From: Myxococcales bacterium 68-20
GTDB taxonomy: Bacteria > Myxococcota_A > Polyangia > Polyangiales > Polyangiaceae
DNA: 64,000 nt
NCBI GenBank assembly: GCA_001899635.1
Contig: MKVQ01000005.1
Span: 248,001 to 312,000, forward strand
Direction of reading: 5' to 3'
Positions 37,797-47,835 of the stretch are shown in pieces (within the stretch, counting starts at the first letter, position 1; each line of letters starts with the position of its first letter). The translations under genes were made by a program, and so were the position numbers. The notes beneath the pieces are model-generated. The model saw only the letters and a program-made list of their open reading frames with translations. It searched no databases and was not told where the DNA came from.

Positions 37797-37878
37797 CGTA
37801 ACCTTTCGGGCATCGATCGTTACGCTCCATCGCCAGTGTTACGGCGAGTGTTACGCCTGTTACGCCGGACCGTAACAC
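37797..37878. promoter_or_regulatory. Cluster of six GTTACG/CGTAAC half-sites
   Basis: Half-sites at 37797(-), 37819(+), 37838(+), 37850(+), 37859(+), 37871(-); includes GTTACG-N6-CGTAAC. Confidence 0.6.
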
Positions 37879-38013
37879 TCCGTCACATCGAGTTTCGATG
37901 TCATTTCCACAGGTTGAAGTTCGCTCTCCGCACGGATGAGGCTGGCACGCGAGGTGCTCCGAGGACTCCCGCCGGCGGGAACGACGCCGAGCGCTTTGGA
38001 GAGGATGCGAGAG

Positions 38014-38667
38014 ATGATGAACGCCCCCCGCGAGTCCGGTTTCTTCCCCTGCATCGCTGCGGATCGCTTCGAAACCGACGACGACCTCGTCGCGGGGATG
38101 CTCGCGAACGACGCGGGGGCGTGGCGCGAGTTCCAGAGCCGCTACGACCGCCTCATCATCCGCTGCATCACCAAGGTGACGCGCCGCTTCGCTTCGATCG
38201 TGAGCCAGGACGACGTCCGCGAGGTCTACGCCACGCTCTACGTCTCGCTCCTCGCGAACGACATGCACAAGCTTCGCTCCTTCGATCCGGAGCGCGGAAA
38301 CCGCTTCTCGTCGTGGATCGGCCTCCTCGCGATCAACGCCGCTTACGACTACCTCCGCTCGCTCAAGCGCGAGCCGCAGAAGGAGTGCATCACCGAGGCG
38401 ATGGAGCTCGTGTGTCACCTCCCTGACCCCTTCGAGCTCACGAGCGAGCACGAGCGGGCGACGATCGCGCAGCAGACCCTCGAGGACTTCAGCGAGAAGG
38501 ACCGCGCCTTCGCGGCGCTCTACTTCGGCGAGGGCATGGATCCGCAGGCGATCGCCGACAAGATGAACATCAGCGTGAAGACCGTTTACTCGAAGAAGCA
38601 CAAGATCCAGTCCCGCCTCGAGTCGGTCCTCGCCGCGCGCACCTCGCCCCGCCGAATCGCGGCCTGA
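38014..38667 (+). CDS. RNA polymerase sigma-70 family factor (ECF-like)
   Basis: Region 2-like DDVREVYATLYVSLLANDMHKLRSFDPERGNRFSSWIGLLAINAAYDYLRS; region 4-like AIADKMNISVKTVYSKKHKIQSRL. Confidence 0.8.
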   Translation: MMNAPRESGFFPCIAADRFETDDDLVAGMLANDAGAWREFQSRYDRLIIRCITKVTRRFASIVSQDDVREVYATLYVSLLANDMHKLRSFDPERGNRFSSWIGLLAINAAYDYLRSLKREPQKECITEAMELVCHLPDPFELTSEHERATIAQQTLEDFSEKDRAFAALYFGEGMDPQAIADKMNISVKTVYSKKHKIQSRLESVLAARTSPRRIAA

Positions 38668-38711
38668 GCTTCGCCCTCTCCTCCTCCACTGTTCCGTGCT
38701 AATCAGGAGCC

Positions 38712-39527
38712 GTGCACCTCGCGCGGCTCCTGTCCTTTTGTGCCTCGCTCACGCTCCTCGCAGGCGTCGCGTCCTGCGAATCCCGGGAGGGCGACCAGCC
38801 GTCGCCTTCGGTCGTCCCGCCCCCCGCGGGGAAGGACCACCGCATCCACGAGATCCGGGATCCGGAGAGCCCCACCAAGGCCGCCCACGAGTCCCAGGTC
38901 GCGGTGAGCGGCGCGGTCGTGATCGCGGTCGATCGGTTCGACGAGACGCAGAACGGCCGCAGCATCGGGACGATCTACGTCCAGGACCTCGGCTCGAAGG
39001 AGCCCTACTCGGGCATCAGCCTCTACAACCCGTCCTTCATCCCGGGCAACCTCCGCGTCGGTCCGGGTGACGCGCTCGATCTCCGCGGCCAGTTCCAGGA
39101 GAACCAGGACATCCCGTTGAAGTTCGCGCCCGGCGCCTTCCTGGTGCAGCTCGCGAACGCGGTCGGCACGTTCCGCTTCGACGCCAACGAGCCCGACCCG
39201 GTCGAGATCGACATCAAGGATCTCGAGACCTACGAGACCGGGAGCAAGTGGCTCAACATGCTCGTCACCGTGAAGAACGTCACGGTGAACGGCAAGCCGT
39301 TCGGGAGCGGAGGCCGGCGCAGCTACAACCTCGCGGCACCGATCGAGACGGAGCAGAGAGGCTGCGATACCCCCTTCCCCAAGGTCCCCACCCTCGTGAA
39401 CTCGCTCGCGGACCTCGAGCCGCTCCAGCTCGCAGAGGGCGCCACCGTCAAGTCGATCACCGGCGTCGTCACGTTCTTCTGCAATCTCCAGATCGCTCCC
39501 CGCAGCGTGAAGGACATCGTCCTCTGA
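38712..39527 (+). CDS. Putative lipoprotein, hypothetical
   Basis: MHLARLLSFCASLTLLAGVASC lipobox; IYVQDLGS OB-fold-like region. Confidence 0.7.
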   Translation: MHLARLLSFCASLTLLAGVASCESREGDQPSPSVVPPPAGKDHRIHEIRDPESPTKAAHESQVAVSGAVVIAVDRFDETQNGRSIGTIYVQDLGSKEPYSGISLYNPSFIPGNLRVGPGDALDLRGQFQENQDIPLKFAPGAFLVQLANAVGTFRFDANEPDPVEIDIKDLETYETGSKWLNMLVTVKNVTVNGKPFGSGGRRSYNLAAPIETEQRGCDTPFPKVPTLVNSLADLEPLQLAEGATVKSITGVVTFFCNLQIAPRSVKDIVL

Positions 39528-39531
39528 AGGG

Positions 39532-42039
39532 ATGCGCTCGAGAGGCATCAAGATAGCCGCTCCCTCTCGAGTCGTTCTTCGCCTCGTCGTCGTCGCGTCG
39601 GCGCTCGCTGCTTCCGTCGTCGGATGCGCGCCCCGAGCGCCCGCGCGGAGCGTAGAGAGCGGCGCGGCCCTCCTGCCCGACGTGCGTACGGCGAGCGGGC
39701 GACCGCCCGTCGTCCTCGTCGCGCGCGAAGGCGATCCTGCTGCGGCGATCGCCGTCGCGGTGACCACCACCGGGATCGCCTGGGGCGACGGCTCGGGTGA
39801 CGATCCCGAGGCGGCGACCGCCCTCGCAGGGCTCGTCGAGTCGCGCCTCCGCGCAAAGGCGATCGACGCCGCCGTCACGCCGTCGTGGGACGGGGTCCGC
39901 GCGTCGATGCTCGTGACGAGCGAGGCGGAGGCGCGCCGCCTCTCGGAGGCGCTCCGCGACGCCCTCGTCACCCCCGCGACCGAGGCGGACCTCGCGCCCG
40001 CACGACGCAAGCTCGCGGCGCTGGGGCAGCGACCGCTCCGCGACCGCGCGCTCGTTCGATGGGCGCGCTGCGTGGGGTCACCGCACGCGCTGCCCGAGCG
40101 CGCGGGGAAGGACTATGCGGAGGTCGACGTCGCGAGGCTCGAGCGATGGCGCACCGCCGGTGTCGGCCTCGGCCGCGTCGCGGTCGCCGTCACGGGTCCC
40201 TCCGCGATCGCCGAGACTGTCGCCTCGACGATCCTCGACGGCCCGGCGTGGAAGCGCGGAGCGGCGATCTCGAGGAGCCCCGAGAGCGCCGAGGTCTCCG
40301 TCGACGTCTTCGAGGCGGCGCCCGACCTCGCGGCCGTCCCCGTCCTGCACGCCACGCTCGACGTCGGCACGAGCAGCGCCGCGGTGACGACGGCGGAGGC
40401 GCTCGGTGATCCGCGCGGTCCGCTCGCAGCGCGCCTCTCGGAGCTCGACCTCCCGTTCCGTCTTCGCGAGGTGACCGGCGCGGCTCACGCGCGCGGCGGA
40501 TGCGTGGGCGTGGTGCTCGAAGCCGCGCCGTCCTCGCCGAGTGCTGCCGCCGGTGCGGACCTCGCCACGCGCGTGGCGGATGCCGTGGCGCTCGTCCGCC
40601 TCGAGGCTGCCGTCTTCCTCGCCGAGACCGGCACGGCGCGCGACGGGCGCGTGCTCTCGCGACGCTCGGGCGACGCACGCGAGGCCGCAGAGCGCGCCGC
40701 GTGGTGGGCGCTCGTCGATCAGTCGCTCGATCGACGGTCCGGAGGAGGCTCGATCACGCTGACCGTCCCGTCCCGTCGTGGGGCGAAAGATGCGGCGACC
40801 GAGCCCTCGCGCGACGCCCTCGCGTCCGCGGTCACACATGCGGCCGCTGCCTGGGACAAGCCCGTCGTCGAAGCGCGCTCCCGCATCGAGGCAGGACAGG
40901 GCGAGGCATGGGTCCTCGTCGGATCGCCGTGCGGGACGGACGGCGAGAACGACTCGGACGCGGGGCTCACCGCCCTCTTCGCGGCCGCCGCGGCCGACGG
41001 CGTGACGGCGTCGGCGGACGTCCGTATCGAACCGTGGGTGTCGACCGACGGCGCCGGCCTCCTCGTTCACGGCCCCGCGCGAGCGGGCGAGACGGCCGCC
41101 ACCCACGCGCGCCGCCTCGCGGACATCGCGGCCCGGAGCTTCGCGGCCGAGCCCATCTCGACCGCAGCCCTCTCACGCGCGCGCGCCGATCTCCTCCGCC
41201 GCGACGCACGAAACGGCGGCGCGGCCCTCTCCGTGCTCGCGTCGGCGCTCGCGCCGCAACATCCGTCGTGGGTCGTCCCCTGGGGCTCGGGCGAGCCGCT
41301 CGCGCGATCCGCGGACAGCGCCGTCCTCCTGCGCGCGCAGTCCCTCCGCAACGGACCGCTCCGCATCGCCGTCCTCGCGAACACGGATGCCTCGCAGGCG
41401 GACGCCGCCGTGCGTGCCGCCGATCGCTGGGTCACCCGGCGGACGAGCGAGGCGCGCGCCTGTCGTGCCCCCTCCGGCGCGCAGCCGCCGAAGCCGGGCA
41501 CCTACGCAGTGCCGCTGCGCCCGGGATCGATCCCCGAGGTGTACCTCGCGTTCCCCTTCCCGCCCGGTGACGAGGCTGGCTACGGCGCCGCGACCGTCGT
41601 CGCGGCGGCGCTGTCCGAAGGCGAGGACGCGCTCCTCGACAAGGCGCTCGGCGGATCATCGCCGCTCGCGCGCGAAGCCTCGGCTCGCGTGCTCGGCTGG
41701 CCACGCGCTCCGGCCCTCGTCGTCCGCGTCGTCGCCGCGCAGGCTTCGCTCGACGCGGCCGTGATGCAGGTGCGGGCGCTCGTCGATCGCCTCCACCAGA
41801 ACGGCCTCCCTGCTCCCGACTTCGACCGCGCGAAGGCCGCCCGCGCCCGGGCCGTCCTCGCCACCGCGCTCGACCCGCGGGCGCGCATCGTAGCGACGTG
41901 GCGCGGAGAGCCGATCGCCGCCGCCGAACCGTCGCGGGTGACGATCGAAGACGTGCGCGCATACGGGCAGAGGCACCTGGCCGAGGACACGATGGTGGTG
42001 GTCGCCTCGCGTCCCACGCGGCCGCCGGCGACGCCATGA
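39532..42039 (+). CDS. M16-peptidase-like lipoprotein without HxxEH
   Basis: Lipobox VVGC; two M16-like halves (P..LPERAGKDYAEVDVARLERWRTAGVGLGRVAVAVTG; IPEVYLAFPFPPGDEAGYGAATVVAAALSEGEDALLDKALG). Confidence 0.65.
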   Translation: MRSRGIKIAAPSRVVLRLVVVASALAASVVGCAPRAPARSVESGAALLPDVRTASGRPPVVLVAREGDPAAAIAVAVTTTGIAWGDGSGDDPEAATALAGLVESRLRAKAIDAAVTPSWDGVRASMLVTSEAEARRLSEALRDALVTPATEADLAPARRKLAALGQRPLRDRALVRWARCVGSPHALPERAGKDYAEVDVARLERWRTAGVGLGRVAVAVTGPSAIAETVASTILDGPAWKRGAAISRSPESAEVSVDVFEAAPDLAAVPVLHATLDVGTSSAAVTTAEALGDPRGPLAARLSELDLPFRLREVTGAAHARGGCVGVVLEAAPSSPSAAAGADLATRVADAVALVRLEAAVFLAETGTARDGRVLSRRSGDAREAAERAAWWALVDQSLDRRSGGGSITLTVPSRRGAKDAATEPSRDALASAVTHAAAAWDKPVVEARSRIEAGQGEAWVLVGSPCGTDGENDSDAGLTALFAAAAADGVTASADVRIEPWVSTDGAGLLVHGPARAGETAATHARRLADIAARSFAAEPISTAALSRARADLLRRDARNGGAALSVLASALAPQHPSWVVPWGSGEPLARSADSAVLLRAQSLRNGPLRIAVLANTDASQADAAVRAADRWVTRRTSEARACRAPSGAQPPKPGTYAVPLRPGSIPEVYLAFPFPPGDEAGYGAATVVAAALSEGEDALLDKALGGSSPLAREASARVLGWPRAPALVVRVVAAQASLDAAVMQVRALVDRLHQNGLPAPDFDRAKAARARAVLATALDPRARIVATWRGEPIAAAEPSRVTIEDVRAYGQRHLAEDTMVVVASRPTRPPATP

Positions 42040-43223
42040 CCTCGACGATCACGCCGTGGTGGGAGCGCGTCGAAGCGCTCGGCCCATGGTTCAAGATCGG
42101 CAGCGACGATGTCCGTCTCCTTCGCGACGGAGTCGAGGCGCTTCCGGCGATGCTCGCCGCGATCGCAACCGCCAAGCGCGAGATCCTCCTCGAGATGTAC
42201 TGGGTCGCGCCCGACGCCGTCGGAATCAAGTTCCGTGACGCGCTCGTCGAGAGGGCGCGCATCGGCGTCACCGTTCGCGTGATCTACGACGCCGTCGGCA
42301 GCCTGTCGATCACACCGAGCTTCTGGGATCCGCTCGTCCGCGCGGGCGGCGAGGTGCGCGAGTACCATCCTCTCTCTCCGCTCCGACCCGCCTTCGACCT
42401 GGCGCGCATCGAGCAGCGCGACCATCGCAAGATCCTCGTGGTCGACGGCGTCCGCGGCTTCACGGGCGGGATCAACCTCGCGCGGCCATGGCTCCCGCTC
42501 GAGGACGGCGGCGAGGCCTGGCGCGACGACGCGATCGAGGTCGTCGGCCACGCGTCATCCGAGCTTCGCACGCTCTTCTACAAGACGTGGCGCCGCATGG
42601 GCTTCCGCCGCCTACCGCACGATCCGCTCCGCTCGTTGTCGCTCCCGAACGACCTCGTGCCGTTGAGCAAGCGCCCATCGGGCAGGGTCTACGTGCTCGC
42701 CAGTCTCCGCCGGAGCAGGCGCAACCTGCGCCGCGAGTACCTCGCCCACCTGAACCGGGCAACGCGATCGATCGAGATCGCCAACTCGTACTTCATCCCC
42801 GACCGCAACGTCCGCAACGCGCTCTATCGCGCCGTCCTCCGCGGCGTGCGGGTCCGGGTGCTGGTTCCAACGAAGAGCGACGTCGCCATCGTCCAATTCG
42901 CCCTCGAGGCGATGTACGAGTCCTTGCTCCGCAACGGCGTCGAGATCTACTGCCACTCCGGCCCGATGATGCACGCGAAGACCGCGATCATCGACGACCG
43001 CTTCGCGACGATCGGCAGCTACAACCTCGACGAGCGCTCGCGAACGAAGAACCTCGAGGTGAACATCGCGGTCGCGGACGAGGCCTTCGCCACCTACGTG
43101 CGGAGGTGGTTCGATCGTGACCTCGAGACGGCCACGCACCTCGATCTCTACGAGTGGCGTGCGCGCCCCCTCGCCCGGAGGGGCGTCGAGTACATGGCCT
43201 ATGCGTTGAGGAAACTGTGGTGA
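42036..43223 (+). CDS. Phospholipase D / cardiolipin synthase-like protein
   Basis: IEQRDHRKILVVDGVRGFTGGINLA and MMHAKTAIIDDRFATIGSYNLDERS (two HKD motifs). Confidence 0.93.
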   Translation: MTSTITPWWERVEALGPWFKIGSDDVRLLRDGVEALPAMLAAIATAKREILLEMYWVAPDAVGIKFRDALVERARIGVTVRVIYDAVGSLSITPSFWDPLVRAGGEVREYHPLSPLRPAFDLARIEQRDHRKILVVDGVRGFTGGINLARPWLPLEDGGEAWRDDAIEVVGHASSELRTLFYKTWRRMGFRRLPHDPLRSLSLPNDLVPLSKRPSGRVYVLASLRRSRRNLRREYLAHLNRATRSIEIANSYFIPDRNVRNALYRAVLRGVRVRVLVPTKSDVAIVQFALEAMYESLLRNGVEIYCHSGPMMHAKTAIIDDRFATIGSYNLDERSRTKNLEVNIAVADEAFATYVRRWFDRDLETATHLDLYEWRARPLARRGVEYMAYALRKLW

Positions 43224-44008
43224 TGAACGTAGCCCGAGAAGCGCGGGACCGAGCCCGTCAGGTCTATCGAGCGAGCGGATTCCTCGCGACCACCGCCGCG
43301 ATGCTCCCGCTCTACCTCTCGGTTCACCATCGCGCCCCCGAGGCGGAGAAAGACCTCGTGCGCGACCTCTGGGTGAAGCGCTGGGCGCGCGCTCTGCTCG
43401 GGCTCTTCTCCGTCGAAGTCCTCGTCCAGGGCTCCGTCCCATCGCCGACGCGAAAGGGCGCCCCGGGCCGGCTCATCGTGGCGAACCATCGCTCGGCGAT
43501 CGACATCGGCGTCATGTTGGCGACGTTCGGCGGCACGATGGTGAGCCGAGCCGATATCGCGACCTGGCCGGTCGTCGGCGCCGCCGCCCGCTCGGTCGGC
43601 ACGGTGTTCGTCGATCGCGCGAGCGCCAAGAGCGGCGCCGCGACGATCCGCGCGATCCAGAAGCACCTCGAGGACGGTGAGACGATCGCGATCTTCCCGG
43701 AGGGGACGACGTACGCAGGCGACGAGGTCCGCCAGTTCCACGGCGGCGCGTTCATCGCGGCGGCGCGTGCCGGGGTGGAGATCCTCCCGGTTGGCCTCGC
43801 CTACCCCGCGAGCTCCGGCGCTGCGTTCGTCGACGAGACTTTCGTCTCGCACCTCGGTCGCATGGCGCGAAGCACGGCGACCCGAATGGGCGTGGCCGTC
43901 GGCGCCCCCATCACCACGAAGGGCATGCGCGCCGCCGAGCTCACGGAGCGAGCCCGCGCCGAGGTGAGCCGCCTCGTCCTCGAGGCGCGGGCGCTCTCAG
44001 GACCGTAG
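43223..44008 (+). CDS. 1-acyl-sn-glycerol-3-phosphate acyltransferase-like (PlsC)
   Basis: RLIVANHRSAIDI (NHxxxxD), FPEGTTYAGDEV; TGATG overlap with upstream gene. Confidence 0.9.
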   Translation: MNVAREARDRARQVYRASGFLATTAAMLPLYLSVHHRAPEAEKDLVRDLWVKRWARALLGLFSVEVLVQGSVPSPTRKGAPGRLIVANHRSAIDIGVMLATFGGTMVSRADIATWPVVGAAARSVGTVFVDRASAKSGAATIRAIQKHLEDGETIAIFPEGTTYAGDEVRQFHGGAFIAAARAGVEILPVGLAYPASSGAAFVDETFVSHLGRMARSTATRMGVAVGAPITTKGMRAAELTERARAEVSRLVLEARALSGP

Positions 44009-44032
44009 CGCGTCCCTAGCTCGGGCGCGTCG

Positions 44033-44233
44033 TCAGCCGCCGCCGACGAAATGCACGATCTCGATCGTGTCGCCGTCGGCGAGGCGACGAGAGGCGTGCT
44101 CCGCTCGCGGGACGATCTCGCGGTTCTGCTCCACCGCGACCGGCCCCTCACCCAGGCCCAGATGCACGACGAGCTCGCGGACGGTGAGGTCGTCCGGAAC
44201 GTCCTTCTCGGATCCGTTGATGGTCAGCTTCAT
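44033..44233 (-). CDS. thiS: Sulfur carrier protein ThiS
   Basis: [27 protein letters not shown]...[13 protein letters not shown] (C-terminal GG). Confidence 0.88.
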   Translation of the reverse strand: MKLTINGSEKDVPDDLTVRELVVHLGLGEGPVAVEQNREIVPRAEHASRRLADGDTIEIVHFVGGG

Positions 44234-44305
44234 GAAAGCCCGCTATGAGAAGCTCATACCGGGGCGGCGGTGTCAACCGAGGCCCGCCCCTCGGACTGCG
44301 CAATC

Positions 44306-45556
44306 ATGACCGAGAAGCTCTACTGGTCGGCCCCTCACCTCACCACGTTCGACGCGACCGGAGCAACGCTCGCCGAGGTCGGAGGCAAGCCTTCGATCGT
44401 CCTCGGCCGCACGCTCTTCTATCCCGAGGGCGGCGGCCAGCTGGGTGACTCCGGCGTCCTCACGGTCGGCGCTCTCGAGCTCGCCGTCACCGATACCCAG
44501 ATCGACGACGCCGGGACGATCCATCACGTGCTCGCCGGCGTGCCGCCGGAGGAGGCACGAGCGAGCCTCGGAGCCGGCGCGAACGTGCGCGGAACGATCG
44601 ACGCGGCTCGCCGTCGCGACCACACGGCCCAGCACACCGCGCAGCACGCGCTCTCTCGCGCGCTCGCCGACATCGCCCAGGCCGAGACGGTCTCCGCGCG
44701 CCTCGGCTCCAGCACGTGCACGATCGACGTCGCCCGCCAGGGCATCCCCGACGCCGAGCTCCACCGTGCCGAGGACCTCGTCAACGCGCTCATCGGAAGC
44801 GACGTCGAGGTGCGGGCGCTCTACCCGACCGCCGACGAGCTCGCGAAGCTTCCGCTGCGGAAGCAGCCGAAGGTGACCGAAGGCGTGATCCGCGTCATCG
44901 ACATCGACGGCTTCGACATCACGCCGTGCGGCGGCACGCACTGCACCCGCACCGGCCAGATCGGTCAGGCCCGCATCGTCGGCCTCGAGAAGTACAAGGG
45001 CATGCTCCGGATCACGTTCCACGCAGGCCTCCGCGCGCTCACCGACGCGCGCGCGAAGCACGGCGCACTCGCCGCCATCGCCGCCGATCTCACGTGCGGC
45101 GTGCTCGAGGTCCCTGGCGCCGTCACCCGCCTTCGCGCGGACCTGAAGGGAGCACGTGCCGAGCTCGACGGTGTTCGCACGGAGCTCGCCGAGCTCGTCG
45201 CACACGCGGCCCTCGATCGACTTCCAGGCGCCGACGTTGCGCCCGGCCCGATCGTGATCCCGCTCTTCCGTCCGAACGACGATGTGGGAGCGCTCCGGCT
45301 CCTCGCCGGCAAGCTCACCGCCGACCCGCGCGTGATCGCGCTCGCCGGTGGCACCGATCCGTCGACCGGCGATGTCGCGGTCGTGATCCAGCGCGGCGCC
45401 CCCGGCAAGCTCGATTGCGGCGCATTCATCCAGGCGCAAGCGAAGGCGCGAGCCGGCCGCGGAGGAGGACGTCCCGAGCGAGCCGAAGGCCGCTTCCCGC
45501 GCGGCACCTCGCTCGAGGTCCTCGCGGCCGCCGCCCAGGCCGCCGTCTCCGACTGA
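44306..45556 (+). CDS. AlaX-type alanyl-tRNA editing protein
   Basis: LFYPEGGGQLGDSG, HTAQHTAQHALSRAL, DITPCGGTHCTRTGQIG, DHHA1-like C-terminus. Confidence 0.9.
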   Translation: MTEKLYWSAPHLTTFDATGATLAEVGGKPSIVLGRTLFYPEGGGQLGDSGVLTVGALELAVTDTQIDDAGTIHHVLAGVPPEEARASLGAGANVRGTIDAARRRDHTAQHTAQHALSRALADIAQAETVSARLGSSTCTIDVARQGIPDAELHRAEDLVNALIGSDVEVRALYPTADELAKLPLRKQPKVTEGVIRVIDIDGFDITPCGGTHCTRTGQIGQARIVGLEKYKGMLRITFHAGLRALTDARAKHGALAAIAADLTCGVLEVPGAVTRLRADLKGARAELDGVRTELAELVAHAALDRLPGADVAPGPIVIPLFRPNDDVGALRLLAGKLTADPRVIALAGGTDPSTGDVAVVIQRGAPGKLDCGAFIQAQAKARAGRGGGRPERAEGRFPRGTSLEVLAAAAQAAVSD

Positions 45557-47002
45557 TCAGCCGCCCTCGGGCCCCAGCGGAGGCGCGTTCTCGACAGGCC
45601 CGACCTCGTCGAGCTTGCGATAGATCGTACGCGTCGAGATGCCGAGGAGCTGCGCCGCGAGGGACTTGTCGCCCTTCGTGTGCTTGAGCGTCTCCTTGAT
45701 GACGCGAAGCTCGATCTCCGCGAGCGGCGTCCCCACCGGGAAGTCGAGCGCGCGGGGGGCGGCGCTGGCCGACTTCACGATCGCCTCCGGGAGATCGTGC
45801 TCAGTGAGCGTGTCGGCGCGCGAGAGGACGACCGCGCGCTCGATCACGTTCTCGAGCTCGCGCACGTTGCCCGGCCACGCGTAGTCCATCATCCGTTCGA
45901 GCGCGGCCCGCGCCACGCCGAGGCGCGCCTTGCCGTTCTTCTTCGCGTACAGCCCCACGAAGTGATCGACGAGGAGCGGGATGTCCTCGCGGCGCGCGCG
46001 GAGCGGCGGAGCGGTGACTGCGATGACGTTGAGGCGGTAGTAGAGGTCCTCGCGGAAGCGGCCGGCCTGGACCTCGGCGAGCAGATCGCGGTTCGTCGCA
46101 GCGACGATGCGCACGTCCGCCTTGACGGTGTTGCCGCCGAGCGGCTCGTACTCACCCTCCTGCAGGACGCGCAGCAGCTTCACCTGGACCTGCGGCGACA
46201 GCTCGCCGATCTCGTCGAGGAAGAGCGTGCCGCCGGCGGCCTTGGCGAAGCGGCCATCCTTCTTCGTGACCGCGCCGGTGAAGGCGCCGCGCTCGTGGCC
46301 GAACAACTCGCTCTCGAGGATCGTCTCCGGGATCGCCGCGCAGTTGACCGCCACGAACGGCCTCTTCGCGCGCGCGCTTCGCTCGTGGATGTAACGCGCG
46401 AGGAGCTCCTTGCCCGTGCCGCTCTCGCCTAGGACGAGCACCGTGGCCATGCTCGGCGCGGCCTGCGTGGCGACCTCGATCACGCGGCGCCACGCGACCG
46501 AGCTGCCGATGATCTCACGCTTCGTGAGCATCTTGATCTCGTCCTTGAGGGTGCGGTTCTCCTCGAGGAGCCGGCCTCGCTCCGCGGCCTTCCTGACGCT
46601 CTTCACGATCGTCATGCGCTTGAGCGGCTTCTCGACGAAGTCGTACGCGCCCTCGCGCATCGCGCTCACCGCGACCTCGACCGAGCCGTACGCCGTCATC
46701 AGCACGACCTCGACCTCCGGCTGGACCTGCTTGATCGCGCGGAGCAGCTCGAGGCCGGTCGTCCCCGGCATCATCAGGTCGGTCAGCACGACGTGAACGC
46801 GGTGGCCCCGCACCTGCTCGAGCGCGTGCTTTGCGTCGTAGGCGACGAGGACGCGCATGCCTTCGCGCTGGAAGATCTTCTCGAGCGACTCGACGTTGGA
46901 GCGCTCGTCGTCCACGACGAGGACGGTCGTGCCCTCCTCGGCCCCGGCGGTGCGCTCGATTCCTGACGCCTTGTCGTCGACCTGTGCCGTTTCGTCAATC
47001 AC
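45557..47002 (-). CDS. Sigma-54-dependent response regulator (NtrC family)
   Basis: REC; GESGTGKELLARYIHERSARAKRPFVAVNCAAIPETILESELFGHERGAFTGA; Fis-like HTH; GTG start. Confidence 0.96.
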   Translation of the reverse strand: MIDETAQVDDKASGIERTAGAEEGTTVLVVDDERSNVESLEKIFQREGMRVLVAYDAKHALEQVRGHRVHVVLTDLMMPGTTGLELLRAIKQVQPEVEVVLMTAYGSVEVAVSAMREGAYDFVEKPLKRMTIVKSVRKAAERGRLLEENRTLKDEIKMLTKREIIGSSVAWRRVIEVATQAAPSMATVLVLGESGTGKELLARYIHERSARAKRPFVAVNCAAIPETILESELFGHERGAFTGAVTKKDGRFAKAAGGTLFLDEIGELSPQVQVKLLRVLQEGEYEPLGGNTVKADVRIVAATNRDLLAEVQAGRFREDLYYRLNVIAVTAPPLRARREDIPLLVDHFVGLYAKKNGKARLGVARAALERMMDYAWPGNVRELENVIERAVVLSRADTLTEHDLPEAIVKSASAAPRALDFPVGTPLAEIELRVIKETLKHTKGDKSLAAQLLGISTRTIYRKLDEVGPVENAPPLGPEGG

Positions 47003-47234
47003 GAGACCACTTTGTCACCATCAGACAATTCGTCAAGGCCGCGATAAATTCTCAACCATTTCGGTCGCTTCGCGCCGCGGCCATGAGCGCCCATTCGCGA
47101 AGCGCAAGGCAGCGCTCGGCTCAACAGCGGTTGGGATCGTCTCGCCGGCGCTCGAGCGCGCCCGGTCCGACGCGATCACGAGGCGCGCGACGCGATCCGT
47201 CGCGCGCTGGTCCGGCGCCGCTACCCGACGCCGC

Positions 47235-47792
47235 TCAACGCACGAGCTTCGATACGGCCTTGAACGCGTCCGTGCCTGCCTGCCCGAGGAGGTCGAACGC
47301 CACCGTCTCGGTCGCGGTGATGATGGCCCCGGCGCGCTCGCAGAGCGAGAGGCCGAGCCGCCGGTTCTCGTCGCGGCGCGAGGCCACGCCGTCGGCCACG
47401 ACGTGGGTCGTGTACCCGCGCTTCACGAGCTCGCGTGCCGTCTGAAAAACACAGACGTGCGACTCCATCCCGACGACGACGACCGAGCGTGGAGCAATGT
47501 CCGAGATCGCTCGCGCGATCGCGAGGTCCGAACAAGCGTCGAACGTCATCTTCGCCATCGGCGTGACCCCGAGCGGCGCGAGCTTCTCGGCGATCGCCGG
47601 CACGGTCGGACCGAGGCCCTTCGGGTATTGCTCGCTGGCGAGCACCGGGACGCCGAGGACCCTCGCGGCCTCGAGGAGGATCCCCGCGTTCTTGACGAGC
47701 GTCGCGAAGGACTCCTCCGGCATCGCCGCCGCAAGCTTCTCCTGCACGTCCACGACGAGGATCAGGGTGGTGCTCGGGTCGAGTCGGTCCAT
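47235..47792 (-). CDS. Isochorismatase-family hydrolase
   Basis: TTLILVVDVQEKLAAAM, VLASEQYPKGLG, VVVVGMESHVCVFQTARELVKRGY. Confidence 0.9.
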   Translation of the reverse strand: MDRLDPSTTLILVVDVQEKLAAAMPEESFATLVKNAGILLEAARVLGVPVLASEQYPKGLGPTVPAIAEKLAPLGVTPMAKMTFDACSDLAIARAISDIAPRSVVVVGMESHVCVFQTARELVKRGYTTHVVADGVASRRDENRRLGLSLCERAGAIITATETVAFDLLGQAGTDAFKAVSKLVR

Positions 47793-47835
47793 CGTCGCTT
47801 CCTCCGTAACGCCTTCCGTCAGGATGCCGGCCTGC

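Noticed and set aside
44033-44233. Orphan thiS as part of a novel sulfur-transfer system with the AlaX-like gene
   Set aside because: Opposite strands and no thiG/thiF or MoeB-like gene nearby in the window; proximity alone is not evidence.
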